Shown here: piece after piece, positions 37,750 through 51,007 of the stretch | How the letters are laid out: the number at the start of each line of letters is the position of its first letter | Numbering within the stretch: position 1 is the first letter of the stretch | NCBI GenBank assembly: GCA_030762175.1 | Contig: JAUJEO010000019.1 | Location: 3,726,001 to 3,790,000 of the forward strand | From: Metallyticus violacea | Lineage: Eukaryota > Arthropoda > Insecta > Mantodea > Metallyticidae | Direction of reading: 5' to 3' | Length of the DNA: 64,000 nucleotides | Made by a program: the position numbers and the translations under genes | The notes under the pieces: model-generated | The model's input: only the letters and a program-made list of their open reading frames with translations | The model's database searches: none | Told to the model about the DNA's origin: nothing

Positions 37750-39404
37750 ACTACTATAATGAATGAGAACCAGTTATCTCAAATAAGAACGGAAAAAAGT
37801 GATTCAAACGACGTTTCGAAACTTCGAAAAAAATTTTTTTTCTTTTCGAGATTCTTTGCGCATAATATGCTTTACTGAGGCTATCAAAGTAGTATAATGA
37901 AAGAGAACCAGTTATCTGAAATAAGAACGGAAAAAAAGTGATTCAAACGAAGTTTCCAAACTTCGAAAAAAAATTTTTTTCTTTTCGAGATTCTTTGCGC
38001 ATAATATGCTCTTCTGAGGCTATCAAACTAGTATAATGAAAGAGAACCCAGTTATCTCAAATAAGAACGGAAAAAAAGTGATTCTAACGAAGTTTCCAAA
38101 CTTCGAAAAAAATTTTTTTTCTTTTCGAGATTCTTTGCGCATAATATGCTTTTCTGAGTCTATCTAACTAGTATAATGAAAGAGAACCAGTTATCTCAAA
38201 TAAGAACGTAAAAAAGTGATTCAAACGACGTTTCCAAACTTCGAAAAAAAATTTTTTTCTTTTCGAGATTCTTTGCGCATAATATGCTTTACTGAGGCTA
38301 TCAAACTAGTATAATGAAAGAGAACCAGTTATCTCAAATAAGAACGGAAAAAAGTGATTTAAACGACGTTTCCAAACTTCGAAAAAAATTTTTTTTCTTT
38401 TCGAGATTCTTTGCGCATAATATGCTTTACTGAGGCTATCAAACTAGTATAATGAAAGAGAACCAGTTATCTCAAATAAGAACGGAAAAAAGTGATTCAA
38501 ACGACGTTTCCAAACTTCGAAAAAAATTTTTTTTCTTTTCGAGATTCTTTGCGCATAATATGCTTTACTGAGGCTATCAAACTAGTATAATGAAAGAGAA
38601 CCAGTTATCTCAAATAAGAACGGAAAAAAGTGATTCAAACGACGTTTCCAAACTTCGAAATAAATTTTTTTTCTTTTCGAGATTCTTTGCGCATAATATG
38701 CTTTACTGAGGCTATCAAACTAGTATAATGAAAGAGAACCAGTTATCTGAAATAAGAACGGAAAAAAGTGATTGAAACGACGTTTCCAAACTTCGAAAAA
38801 AAATTTTTTTCTTTTCGAGATTCTTTGCGCATAATATGCTTTACTGAGGCTATCAAACTAGTATAATGAAAGAGAACCAGTTATCTCAAATAAGAATGGA
38901 AAAAAAGTGATTCTAAGGAAGTTTCCAAACTTCGAAAAAAAAATTTTTTCATTTCGAGATTCTTTGCGCATAATATGCTTTTCTGAGGCTATCAAACTAC
39001 TATAATGAATGAGAACCAGTTATCTCAAATAAGAACGGAAAAAAGTGATTCAAACGACGTTTCCAAACTTCGAAAAAAATTTTTTTTCTTTTCGAGATTC
39101 TTTGCGCATAATATGCTTTACTGAGGCTATCAAAGTAGTATAATGAAAGAGAACCAGTTATCTGAAATAAGAACGGAAAAAAAGTGATTCAAACGAAGTT
39201 TCCAAACTTCGAAAAAAAATTTTTTTCTTTTCGAGATTCTTTGCGCATAATATGCTCTTCTGAGGCTATCAAACTAGTATAATGAAAGAGAACCCAGTTA
39301 TCTCAAATAAGAACGGAAAAAAAGTGATTCTAACGAAGTTTCCAAACTTCGAAAAAAATTTTTTTTCTTTTCGAGATTCTTTGCGCATAATATGCTTTTC
39401 TGAG
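37750..39404. repeat. Beta 9-mer HOR (1,246 bp) plus partial second copy
   Basis: A complete beta unit (37,750-38,995) is followed by three monomers of a second copy, then delta at 39,405. The arrangement equals 26,695-28,349. GTTTCGAAACTTCG near 37,814 and GAACGTAAAAAAG near 38,208 are private changes. Confidence 0.85.
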
Positions 39405-40914
39405 TCTATCTAACTAGTATAATGAAAGAGAACCAGTTATCTCAAATAAGAACGGAAAAAAGTGATTCAAACGACGTTTCCAAACTTCGAAAAATTTTTT
39501 TTTTCTTTTCGAGATTTTTTGCGCATAATATGCTTTACTGAGGCTATCAAACTAGTATAATGAAAGAGAACCAGTTATCTCAAATAAGAACGGAAAAAAA
39601 GTGATTCTAACGAAGTTTCCAAACTTGGAAAAAAATTTTTCTTCTTTTCGAGATTCTTTGCGCATAATATGCTTCTCTGAGGCTATCAAACTAGTATAAT
39701 GAAAGAGAACAAGTTATCTCAAACAAGAACGGAAAAAAAGTGATTCTAACGAAGTTTCCAAACTTCGAAAAAAATTTTTTTTCTTTTCGAGATTCTTAGC
39801 GCATAATATGCTTTTCTGAGGCTATCAAACTGTATAATGAAAGAGAACTAGTTATCTCAAATAAGAATGGAAAAAAGTGATTCTAACGACGTTTCCAAAC
39901 TGCGAAAAAAATTTTTCTTCTTTTCGAGATTCTTTGCGCATAATATGCTTTTCTGAGGCTATCAAACTGTATAATGAAAGAGAACTAGTTATCTCAAATA
40001 AGAACAGAAAAAAGTGATTCTAACGACGTTTCCAAACTTCGAAAAAAATTTTTTTTCTTTTCGAGATTCTTTGCGCATAATATGCTTTTCTGAGGCTATC
40101 AAACTACTATAATGAAAGAGAACCAGTTTTCTCAAATAAGAACGGAAAAAAGTGATTTAAACGACGTTTGCAAACTTCGAAAAAAATTTTTTTTCTTTTC
40201 GAGATCCTTTGCGCATAATATGCTTTACTGAGGCTATCAAACTAGTATAATGAAAGAGAACCAGTTATCTCAAATAAGAACGGAAAAACGTGATTCAAAC
40301 GACGTTTCCAAACTTCGAAAAAAATTTTTTTTCTTTTCGAGATTCTTTGCGCATAATATGCTTTACTGAGGCTATCAAACTACTATAATGAAAGAGAACC
40401 AGTTTTCTCAAATAAGAACGGAAAAAAAGTGATTTAAACGAAGTTTCCAAACTTCGAAAAAAATTTTTCTTCTTTTCGAGATTCTTTGCGCATAATATGC
40501 TTTTCTGAGGCTATCAAACTAGTATAATGAAAGAGAACCAGTTATCTCAAATAAGAACGGAAAAAAGTGATTCAAACGACGTGTCCAAACTTCGAAAAAA
40601 ATTTTTTTTATCTTTTCGAGATTCATTGCGCATAATATGCTTTTCTGAGGCTATCAAACTGTATAATGAAAGAGAACTAGTTATCTCAAATAAGATCGGC
40701 AAAAAGTGATTCTAACGACGTTTCCAAACTTCGAAAAAAATTTTTTTCTTTTCGAGATTCTTTGCGCATAATATGCTTTTCTGAGGCTATCAAACTACTA
40801 TAATGAAAGAGAACCAGTTATCTCAAATAAGAACGGAAAAAAGTGATTTAAACGACGTTTCCAAACTTCGAAAAATTTTTTTTTCTTTTCGAGATTCTTT
40901 GCGCATAATATGCT
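39405..40914. repeat. Delta module, copy 2 (1,510 bp, two monomers fewer)
   Basis: It matches delta-1 and delta-3 but goes from the CCAGTTTTCTC monomer (near 40,125) straight into the GTTTGCAAAC monomer (near 40,166). The 275-bp shortfall corresponds to two monomers. GATTCATTGCG near 40,620 is a private change. Confidence 0.81.
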
Positions 40915-42167
40915 TTACTCAGGCTACCAAACTAGTATAATGAAAGAGAACCAGTTATCTCAAATAAGAACGGAAAAAAGTGATTCAAACGACGTTTCCA
41001 AACTTCGAAAAAAATTTTTTTTCTTTTCGAGATTCTTTGCGCATAATATGCTTTACTGAGGCTATCAAACTAGTATAATGAAAGAGAACCAGTTATCTCA
41101 AATAAGAACGGAAAAAAGTGATTTAAACGACGTTTCCAAACTTCGAAAAAAATTTTTTTTCTTTTCGAGATTCTTTGTGCATAATATGCTTTACTGAGGC
41201 TATCAAACTAGTATAATGAAAGAGAACCAGTTATCTCAAATAAGAACGGAAAAAAGTGATTCAAACGACGTTTCCAAACTTCGAAAAAAATTTTTTTTCT
41301 TTTCGAGATTCTTTGCGCAAATATGCTTTACTGAGGCTATCAAACTAGTATAATGAAAGAGAACCATTTATCTCAAATAAGAACGGAAAAAAGTGATTCA
41401 AACGACGTTTCCAAACTTCGAAATAATTTTTTTTTCTTTTCGAGATTCTTTGCGCATAATATGCTTTACTGAGGCTATCAAACTAGTATAATGAAAGAGA
41501 ACCAGTTATCTGAAATAAGAACGGAAAAAAGTGATTGAAACGACGTTTCCAAACTTCGAAAAAAATTTTTTTTCTTTTCGAGATTCTTTGCGCATAATAT
41601 GCTTTACTGAGGCTATCAAAGTAGTATAATGAAAGAGAACCAGTTATCTCAAATAAGAATGGAAAAAAAGTGATTCTAAGGAAGTTTCCAAACTTCGAAA
41701 AAAAATTTTTTTCATTTCGAGATTCTTTGCGCATAATATGCTTTTCTGAGGCTATCAAACTACTATAATGAAAGAGAACCAGTTATCTCAAATAAGAACG
41801 GAAAAAAGTGATTCAAACGACGTTTCCAAAATTCGAAAAATTTTTTTTTTCTTTTCGAGATTCTTTGCGCATAATATGCTTTACTGAGGCTATCAAAGTA
41901 GTATAATGAAAGAGAACCAGTTATCTGAAATAAGAACGGAAAAAAAGTGATGCAAACGAAGTTTCCAAACTTCGAAAAAAAATTTTTTTCTTTTCGAGAT
42001 TCTTTGCGCATAATATGCTCTTCTGAGGCTATCAAACTAGTATAATGAAAGAGAACCCAGTTATCTCAAATAAGAACGGAAAAAAAGTGATTCTAACGAA
42101 GTTTCCAAACTTCGAAAAAAATTTTTTTTCTTTTCGAGATTCTTTGCGCATAATATGCTTTTCTGAG
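40915..42167. repeat. Alpha-prime 9-mer HOR, copy 2 (1,253 bp)
   Basis: It runs from TTACTCAGGCTACC to the next TCTATCTAAC. The GCGCAAATATGC monomer is at 41,315, the GTAGT/AATGG monomer near 41,620, AAAATTCG near 41,828 and GATGCAAACG near 41,950. It lies 10,093 bp before copy 3. Confidence 0.86.
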
Positions 42168-45100
42168 TCTATCTAACTAGTATAATGAAAGAGAACCAGT
42201 TATCTCAAATAAGAACGGAAAAAAGTGATTCAAACGACGTTTCCAAACTTCGAAAAATTTTTTTTTTCTTTTCGAGATTTTTTGCGCATAATATGCTTTA
42301 CTGAGGCTATCAAACTAGTATAATGAAAGAGAACCAGTTATCTCAAATAAGAACGGAAAAAAAGTGATTCTAACGAAGTTTCCAAACTTCGAAAAAAATT
42401 TTTCTTCTTTTCGAGATTCTTTGCGCATAATATGCTTCTCTGAGGCTATCAAACTAGTATAATGAAAGAGAACAAGTTATCTCAAACAAGAACGGAAAAA
42501 AAGTGATTCTAACGAAGTTTCCAAACTTCGAAAAAAATTTTTTTTCTTTTCGAGATTCTTAGCGCATAATATGCTTTTCTGAGGCTATCAAACTGTATAA
42601 TGAAAGAGAACTAGTTATCTCAAATAAGAATGGAAAAAAGTGATTCTAACGACGTTTCCAAACTGCGAAAAAAATTTTTCTTCTTTTCGAGATTCTTTGC
42701 GCATAATATGCTTTTCTGAGGCTATCAAACTGTATAATGAAAGAGAACTAGTTATCTCAAATAAGAACAGAAAAAAGTGATTCTAACGACGTTTCCAAAC
42801 TTCGAAAAAAAATTTTTTTCTTTTCGAGATTCTTTGCGCATAATATGCTTTTCTGAGGCTATCAAACTACTATAATGAAAGAGAACCAGTTTTCTAAATT
42901 AAGAACGGAAAAAAGTGATTTAAACGACGTTTCCAAACTTCGAAAAAATTTTTTTTCTTTTCGAGATTCTTTGCGCATAATATGCTTTACTGAGGCTATC
43001 AAACTAGTAATATGAAAGAGAACCAGTTATCTCAAATAAGAACGGAAAAAAAGTGATTCTAACGAAGTTTCCAAACTTCGAAAAAAATTTTTTTTCTTTT
43101 CGAGATTCTTTGCGCATAATATGCTTTTCTGAGGCTATCAAAGTAGTATAATGAAAGAGAACCAGTTATCTCAAATAAGAACCGAAAAAAATTATTCTAA
43201 CGAATTTTCCAAACTTCGAAATACATTTTTTTTCTTTTCGAGATTCTTTGCGCATAATATGCTTTTCCGAGGCTATCAAACTAGTATAATGAAAGAGAAC
43301 CAGTTATCTCAAATAAGAAAGGAAAAAAAGTGATTCTAACGAAGTTTCCAAACTTCGAAAAATTTTTTTTTCTTTTCGAGATTCTTTGCGCATAATATGC
43401 TTTTCTGAGGCTATCAAACTAGTATAATGAAAGAGAACCAGTTAACTCAAATAAGAATGGAAAAAAAGTGATTCTAAGAAAGTTTCTAAGCTTCGAAAAA
43501 ATTTTTTTTTCATTTCGAGATTCTTTGCGCATAATATGCTTTTCTGAGGCTATCAAACTAGTATAATGAAAGAGAACCAGTTATCTCAAATAAGAACGGA
43601 AAAAAGTGATTCAAACGACGTTTCCAAACTTCGAAAACAATTTTTTTCTTTTCGAGATTCTTTGCGCATAATATGCTTTACTGAGGCTATCAAACTAGTA
43701 TAATGAAAGAGAACCATTTATCTCAAATAATAACGGGAAAAAAGTGATTCAAACGAAGTTTCCAAACTTCGAAAAAATTTTTTTTTCTTTTCGAGATTCT
43801 TTGCGCATAATATGCTCTTCTGAGGCTATAAAACAAGTATAATGAAAGAGAACCAGTTATCTCAAATCAGATCGGAAAAAATGTGATTCTAACGAAGTTT
43901 CCGAACTTCGAAAAAAATTTTTTTTCTTTTCGAGATTCTTTGCGCATAATATGCTTTACTGAGGCTATCAAACTAGCCTAATGAAAGAGAACCAGTTATC
44001 TCAAATAAGAACGGAAAAAAAGTGATTCTAACGAAGTTTCCAAACTTCGAAAAAAATTTTTTTTCTTTTCGAGATTCTTTGCGCATAATATGCTTTTCTG
44101 AGGCTATCAAACCAGTATAATGAAAGAGAACCAGTTAGCTCAAATAAGAACGGAAAAAAAGTGATTCTAACGAAGTTTCCAAACTTCAAAAAACATTTTT
44201 TTTCTTTTCGAGATTCTTTGCGCATAAAATGCTTCTCTGAGGCTATCAAACTAGTATAATGAAAGAGAACCAGTTATCTCAAACAAGAACGGAAAAAAAG
44301 TGATTTAAACGAAGTTTCCAAACTTCGAAAAAAAATTTTCTTCTTTATGAGATTCTTTGCGCATAATATGCTTTTCTGAGTCTATCAAACTAGTATAATG
44401 AAAGTGAACCAGTTATCTCAAATAAGAACGGAAAAAAGTGATTCAAACGACGTTTCCAAACTTCGAAAATTTTTTTTTTTCTTTTCGAGATTTTTTGCGC
44501 ATAATATGCTTTACTGAGGCTATCAAACTAGTATAATGAAAGAGAACCAGTTATCTCAAATAAGAACGGAAAAAAAGTGATTCTAACGAAGTTTCCAAAC
44601 TTCAAAAAAAATTTTTCTTCTTTTCGAGATTCTTTGCGCATAATATTCTTCTCTGAGGCTATCAAACTAGTATAATGAAAGAGAACAAGTTATCTCAAAC
44701 AAGAACGGAAAAAAAGTGATTCTAACGAAGTTTCCAAACTTCTTAAAAAATTTTTTTTCTTTTCGAGATTCTTTGCGCATAATATGCTTTTCTGAGGCTA
44801 TCAAACTGTATAATGAAAGAGAACTAGTTATCTCAAATAAGAACAGAAAAAAGTGATTCAAACGACGTTTCCAAACTTCGAAAAAAAATTTTTTTCTTTT
44901 CGAGATTCTTTGCGCATAATATGCTTTACTGAGGCTATCAAACTAGTATAATGAAAGAGAACCAGTTATCTCAAATAAGAACGGAAAAAAGTGATTTAAA
45001 CGACGTTTCCAAACTTCGAAAAAAATTTTTTTCTTTTCGAGATTCTTTGCGCATAATATGCTTTTCTGAGGCTATCAAACTAGTATAATGAAAGAGAACC

Positions 45101-47003
45101 AGTTGTCTCAAATAAGAACGGAAAAAAGTGATTCAAACGACGTTTCCAAACTTGGAAAAAATTTTTTTTTCTTTTCGAGATTCTTTGCGCATAATATGCT
45201 TTACTGAGGCTATCAAACTAGTATAATGAAAGAGAACCAGTTATCTCAAATAAGAACGGAAAAAAAGTGATACAAACGAAGTTTCCAAACTTCAAAAAAA
45301 ATTTTTTTTCTTTTCGACATTCTTTGCGCATAATATGCTTTTCTGAGGCTATCAAACTAGTATAATGAAAGAGAACGAGTTATCTCAAATAAGAACGGAA
45401 AAAAAGTGATTCAAACGAAGTTTCCAAACTTCGAAAAAAAATTGTTTTCTTTTCGAGATTCTTTGCGCATAATATGATTTTCTGAGGCTATCAAACTACT
45501 ATAATGAAAGAGAACCAGTTATCTGAAATAAGAAATGAAAAAAGTGACACAAACGACGTTTCCAAACTTCGAAAAAAATTTTTTTTCTTTTCGAGATTCT
45601 TTGCGCATAATATGCTTTACTGAGGCTATCAAACTAGTATAATGAAAGAGAACCAGTTATCTCAAATAAGAACGGAAAAAAAGTGATTCTAACGAAGTTT
45701 CCAAACTTCGAAAAAATTTTTTTTCTTTTCGAGATTCTTTGCGCATAATATGCTTTTCTGAGGCTATCAAAGTAGTATAATGAAAGAGAACCAGTTATCT
45801 CAAATAAGAACGGAAAAAAAGTGATTCTAACGAAGTTTCCAAACTTCGAAAAAAATTTTTTTTCTTTTCGAGATTCTTTGCGCATAATATGCTTTACTGA
45901 TGCTATCAAACTAGTATAATGAAAGAGAACCAGTTATCTCAAATTAGAACGGAAAAAAAGTGATTCTCAGGAAGTTTCCAAACTTCGAAAAAAATTTTTT
46001 TTTATTTCGAAATTCTTTGCGCATAATATGCTTTTCTGAGGCTATCAAACTAGTATAATGAAAGAGAACCAGTTATCTCAAATAAGAACGAAAAAAAAGT
46101 GATTCTAAAGAAGTTTCCTAACTTCAAAAAAAAAATTTTTTTCTTTTCGAGATTCTTTGCGCTTAATATGCTTTTCTGAGGCTATCAAACTAGTATAATG
46201 AAAGAGAACCAGTTATCTCAAATAAGAACGGAAAAAAAGTGATTTTAACGAGGTTTCCAAACTTCGAAAAAAATTTTTTTTCTTTTCGAGATTCTTTGCG
46301 CATAATATGCTTTTCTGAGGCTATCAAACCAGTATAATGAAAGAGAACCAGTTAGCTCAAATAAGAACGGAAAAAAAGTGATTCTAACGAAGTTTCCAAA
46401 CTTCAAAAAAAATTTTTTTTCTTTTCGAGATTCTTTGCGCATAATATGCTTCTCTGAGGCTATCAAACTAGTATAATGAAAGAGAACCAGTTATCTCAAA
46501 CAAGAACGGAAAAAAAGTGATTTAAACGAAGTTTCCAAACTTCGAAAAAAATTTTTCTTCTTTTCGAGATTCTTTGCGCATAATATGCTTTTCTGAGGCT
46601 ATCAAACTAGTATAATGAAAGAGAACCAGTTATCTCAAATAAGAACGGAAAAAAGTGATTCAAACGACGTGTCCAAACTTCGAAAAAATTTTTTTTTATC
46701 TTTTCGAGATTCTTTGCGCATAATATGCTTTTCTGAGGCTATCAAACTGTATAATGAAAGAGAACTAGTTATCTCAAATAAGATCGGCAAAAAGTGATTC
46801 TAACGACGTTTCCAAAATTCGAAAAAAAATTTTTTTCTTTTCGAGATTCTTTGCGCATAATATGCTTTTCTGAGGCTATCAAACCACTATAATGAAAGAG
46901 AACCAGTTATCTCATATAAGAACGGAAAAAAGTGATTTAAACGACGTTTCCAAACTTCGAAAAATTTTTTTTTCTTTTCGAGATTCTTTGCGCATAATAT
47001 GCT
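42168..47003. repeat. Gamma module, copy 5 (4,836 bp)
   Basis: It is nearly the same length as copy 2, with markers displaced by 28,069 bp. The two are not simple copies: this one keeps the ATTGTTTTC/ATATGATTTTC monomer (45,440-45,480) and lacks the ACATCG and GGGGCTATC pair that copy 2 keeps. Private changes include TTCTTTATGAG near 44,341 (replacing TTTTCGAG) and AAATCAGATCGG near 43,864. Confidence 0.85.
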
Positions 47004-48106
47004 TTACTCAGGCTACCAAACTAGTATAATGAAAGAGAACCAGTTATCTCAAATAAGAACGGAAAAAAGTGATTCAAACGACGTTTCCAAACTTCGAAAA
47101 AAAATTTTTTTCTTTTCGAGATTCTTTGCGCATAATATGCTTTACTGAGGCTATCAAACTAGTATAATGAAAGAGAACCAGTTATCTCAAATAAGAACGG
47201 AAAAAAGTGATTTAAACGACGTTTCCAAACTTCGAAAAAAATTTTTTTTCTTTTCGAGATTCTTTGCGCATAATATGCTTTACTGAGGCTATCAAACTAG
47301 TATAATGAAAGAGAACCAGTTATCTCAAATAAGAACGGAAAAAAGTGATTCAAACGACGTTTCCAAACTTCGAAAAAAATTTTTTTTCTTTTCGAGATTC
47401 TTTGCGCATAATATGCTTTACTGAGGCTATCAAACTAGTATAATGAAAGAGAACCAGTTATCTCAAATAAGAACGGAAAAAAGTGATTCAAACGACGTTT
47501 CCAAACTTCGAAATAAATTTTTTTTCTTTTCGAGATTCTTTGCGCATAATATGGTTTACTGAGGCTATCAAACTAGTATAATGAAAGAGAACCAGTTATC
47601 TGAAATAAGAACGGAAAAAAGTGATTGAAACGACGTTTCCAAACTTCGAAAAAAAATTTTTTTCTTTTCGAGATTCTTTGCGCATAATATGCTTTACTGA
47701 GGCTATCAAACTAGTATAATGAAAGAGAACCAGTTATCTCAAATAAGAATGGAAAAAAAGTGATTCTAAGGAAGTTTCCAAACTTCGAAAAAAAAATTTT
47801 TTCATTTCGAGATTCTTTGCGCATAATATGCTTTTCTGAGGCTATCAAACTGTATAATGAAAGAGAACTAGTTATCTCAAATAAGATCGGCAAAAAGTGA
47901 TTCTAACGACGTTTCCAAACTTCGAAAAAAAATTTTTTTCTTTTCGAGATTCTTTGCGCATAATATGCTTTTCTGAGGCTATCAAACTACTATAATGAAA
48001 GAGAACCAGTTATCTCAAATAAGAACGGAAAAAAGTGATTTAAACGACGTTTCCAAACTTCGAAAAATTTTTTTTTCTTTTCGAGATTCTTTGCGCATAA
48101 TATGCT
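47004..48106. repeat. Alpha 8-mer HOR, 1,103 bp
   Basis: Markers at 47,004 and 48,107 bound the unit. It shares ATATGGTTTAC (near 47,552) with the alpha units at 18,935 and 35,802, both of which also follow a gamma copy. Confidence 0.84.
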
Positions 48107-49221
48107 TTACTCAGGCTACCAAACTAGTATAATGAAAGAGAACCAGTTATCTCAAATAAGAACGGAAAAAAGTGATTCAAACGACGTTTCCAAACTTCGA
48201 AAAAAAATTTTTTTCTTTTCGAGATTCTTTGCGCATAATATGCTTTACTGAGGCTATCAAACTAGTATAATGAAAGAGAACCAGTTATCTCAAATAAGAA
48301 CGGAAAAAAGTGATTTAAACGACGTTTCCAAACTTCGAAAAAAATTTTTTTTCTTTTCGAGATTCTTTGCGCATAATATGCTTTACTGAGGCTATCAAAC
48401 TAGTATAATGAAAGAGAACCAGTTATCTCAAATAAGAACGGAAAAAAGTGATTCAAACGACGTTTCCAAACTTCGAAAAAAATTTTTTTTCTTTTCGAGA
48501 TTCTTTGCGCATAATATGCTTTACTGAGGCTATCAAACTAGTATAATGAAAGAGAACCAGTTATCTCAAATAAGAACGGAAAAAAGTGATTCAAACGACG
48601 TTTCCAAACTTCGAAATAAATTTTTTTTCTTTTCGAGATTCTTTGCGCATAATATGCTTTACTGAGGCTATCAAACTAGTATAATGAAAGAGAACCAGTT
48701 ATCTGAAATAAGAACGGAAAAAAGTGATTGAAACGACGTTTCCAAACTTCGAAAAAAAATTTTTTTCTTTTCGAGATTCTTTGCGCATAATATGCTTTAC
48801 TGAGGCTATCAAACTAGTATAATGAAAGAGAACCAGTTATCTCAAATAAGAATGGAAAAAAAGTGATTCTAAGGAAGTTTCCAAACTTCGAAAAAAAAAT
48901 TTTTTCATTTCGAGATTCTTTGCGCATAATATGCTTTTCTGAGGCTATCAAACTACTATAATGAATGAGAACCAGTTATCTCAAATAAGAACGGAAAAAA
49001 GTGATTCAAACGACGTTTCCAAACTTCGAAAAAAATTTTTTTTCTTTTCGAGATTCTTTGCGCATAATATGCTCTTCTGAGGCTATCAAACTAGTATAAT
49101 GAAAGAGAACCCAGTTATCTCAAATAAGAACGGAAAAAAAGTGATTCTAACGAAGTTTCCAAACTTCGAAAAAAATTTTTTTTCTTTTCGAGATTCTTTG
49201 CGCATAATATGCTTTTCTGAG
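48107..49221. repeat. Lead-in and short beta
   Basis: An 845-bp lead-in reaches the beta start at 48,952. The next monomer goes directly to TGCTCTTCTG and CCCAGTT (near 49,110), so the GTAGT/TCTGAAAT monomer present in every other beta start is missing. Confidence 0.79.
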
Positions 49222-51007
49222 TCTATCTAACTAGTATAATGAAAGAGAACCAGTTATCTCAAATAAGAACGGAAAAAAGTGATTCAAACGACGTTTCCAA
49301 ACTTCGAAAAATTTTTTTTTTCTTTTCGAGATTTTTTGCGCATAATATGCTTTACTGAGGCTATCAAACTAGTATAATGAAAGAGAACCAGTTATCTCAA
49401 ATAAGAACGGAAAAAAAAGTGATTCTAACGAAGTTTCCAAACTTCGAAAAAAATTTTTCTTCTTTTCGAGATTCTTTGCGCATAATATGCTTCTCTGAGG
49501 CTATCAAACTAGTATAATGAAAGAGAACAAGTTATCTCAAACAAGAACGGAAAAAAAGTGATTCTAACGAAGTTTCCAAACTTCGAAAAAAATTTTTTTT
49601 CTTTTCGAGATTCTTAGCGCATAATATGCTTTTCTGAGGCTATCAAACTGTATAATGAAAGAGAACTAGTTATCTCAAATAAGAATGGAAAAAAGTGATT
49701 CTAACGACGTTTCCAAACTGCGAAAAAAATTTTTCTTCTTTTCGAGATTCTTTGCGCATAATATGCTTTTCTGAGGCTATCAAACTGTATAATGAAAGAG
49801 AACTAGTTATCTCAAATAAGAACAGAAAAAAGTGATTCTAACGACGTTTCCAAACTTCGAAAAAAAATTTTTTTCTTTTCGAGATTCTTTGCGCATAATA
49901 TGCTTTTCTGAGGCTATCAAACTACTATAATGAAAGAGAACCAGTTTTCTCAAATAAGAACGGAAAAAAGTGATTTAAACGACGTTTCCAAACTTCGAAA
50001 AAATTTTTTTTCTTTTCGAGATTCTTTGCGCATAATATGCTTTACTGAGGCTATCAAACTAGTATAATGAAAGAGAACCAGTTATCTCAAATAAGAACGG
50101 AAAAAAGTGATTCAAACGACGTTTCCAAACTTCGAAAAAAAATTTTTTTCTTTTCGAGATTCTTTGCGCATAATATGCTTTACTGAGGCTATCAAACTAG
50201 TATAATGAAAGAGAACCAGTTATCTCAAATAAGAACGGAAAAAAGTGATTTAAACGACGTTTGCAAACTTCGAAAAAAATTTTTTTTCTTTTCGAGATTC
50301 TTTGCGCATAATATGCTTTACTGAGGCTATCAAACTAGTATAATGAAAGAGAACCAGTTATCTCAAATAAGAACGGAAAAACGTGATTCAAACGACGTTT
50401 CCAAACTTCGAAAAAAATTTTTTTTCTTTTCGAGATTCTTTGCGCATAATATGCTTTACTGAGGCTATCAAACTACTATAATGAAAGAGAACCAGTTTTC
50501 TCAAATAAGAACGGAAAAAAAGTGATTTAAACGAAGTTTCCAAACTTCGAAAAAAATTTTTCTTCTTTTCGAGATTCTTTGCGCATAATATGCTTTTCTG
50601 AGGCTATCAAACTAGTATAATGAAAGAGAACCAGTTATCTCAAATAAGAACGGAAAAAAGTGATTCAAACGACGTGTCCAAACTTCGAAAAAAATTTTTT
50701 TTATCTTTTCGAGATTCTTTGCGCATAATATGCTTTTCTGAGGCTATCAAACTGTATAATGAAAGAGAACTAGTTATCTCAAATAAGATCGGCAAAAAGT
50801 GATTCTAACGACGTTTCCAAACTTCGAAAAAAATTTTTTTCTTTTCGAGATTCTTTGCGCATAATATGCTTTTCTGAGGCTATCAAACTACTATAATGAA
50901 AGAGAACCAGTTATCTCAAATAAGAACGGAAAAAAGTGATTTAAACGACGTTTCCAAACTTCGAAAAATTTTTTTTTCTTTTCGAGATTCTTTGCGCATA
51001 ATATGCT
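49222..51007. repeat. Delta module, copy 3 (1,786 bp)
   Basis: It matches delta-1 in length and monomer order, including TTCTTAGCGC (near 49,612), AACTGCG (near 49,716) and GTTTGCAAAC (near 50,260). A run of eight A (GGAAAAAAAAGTG, near 49,410) is a private change. Confidence 0.83.
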
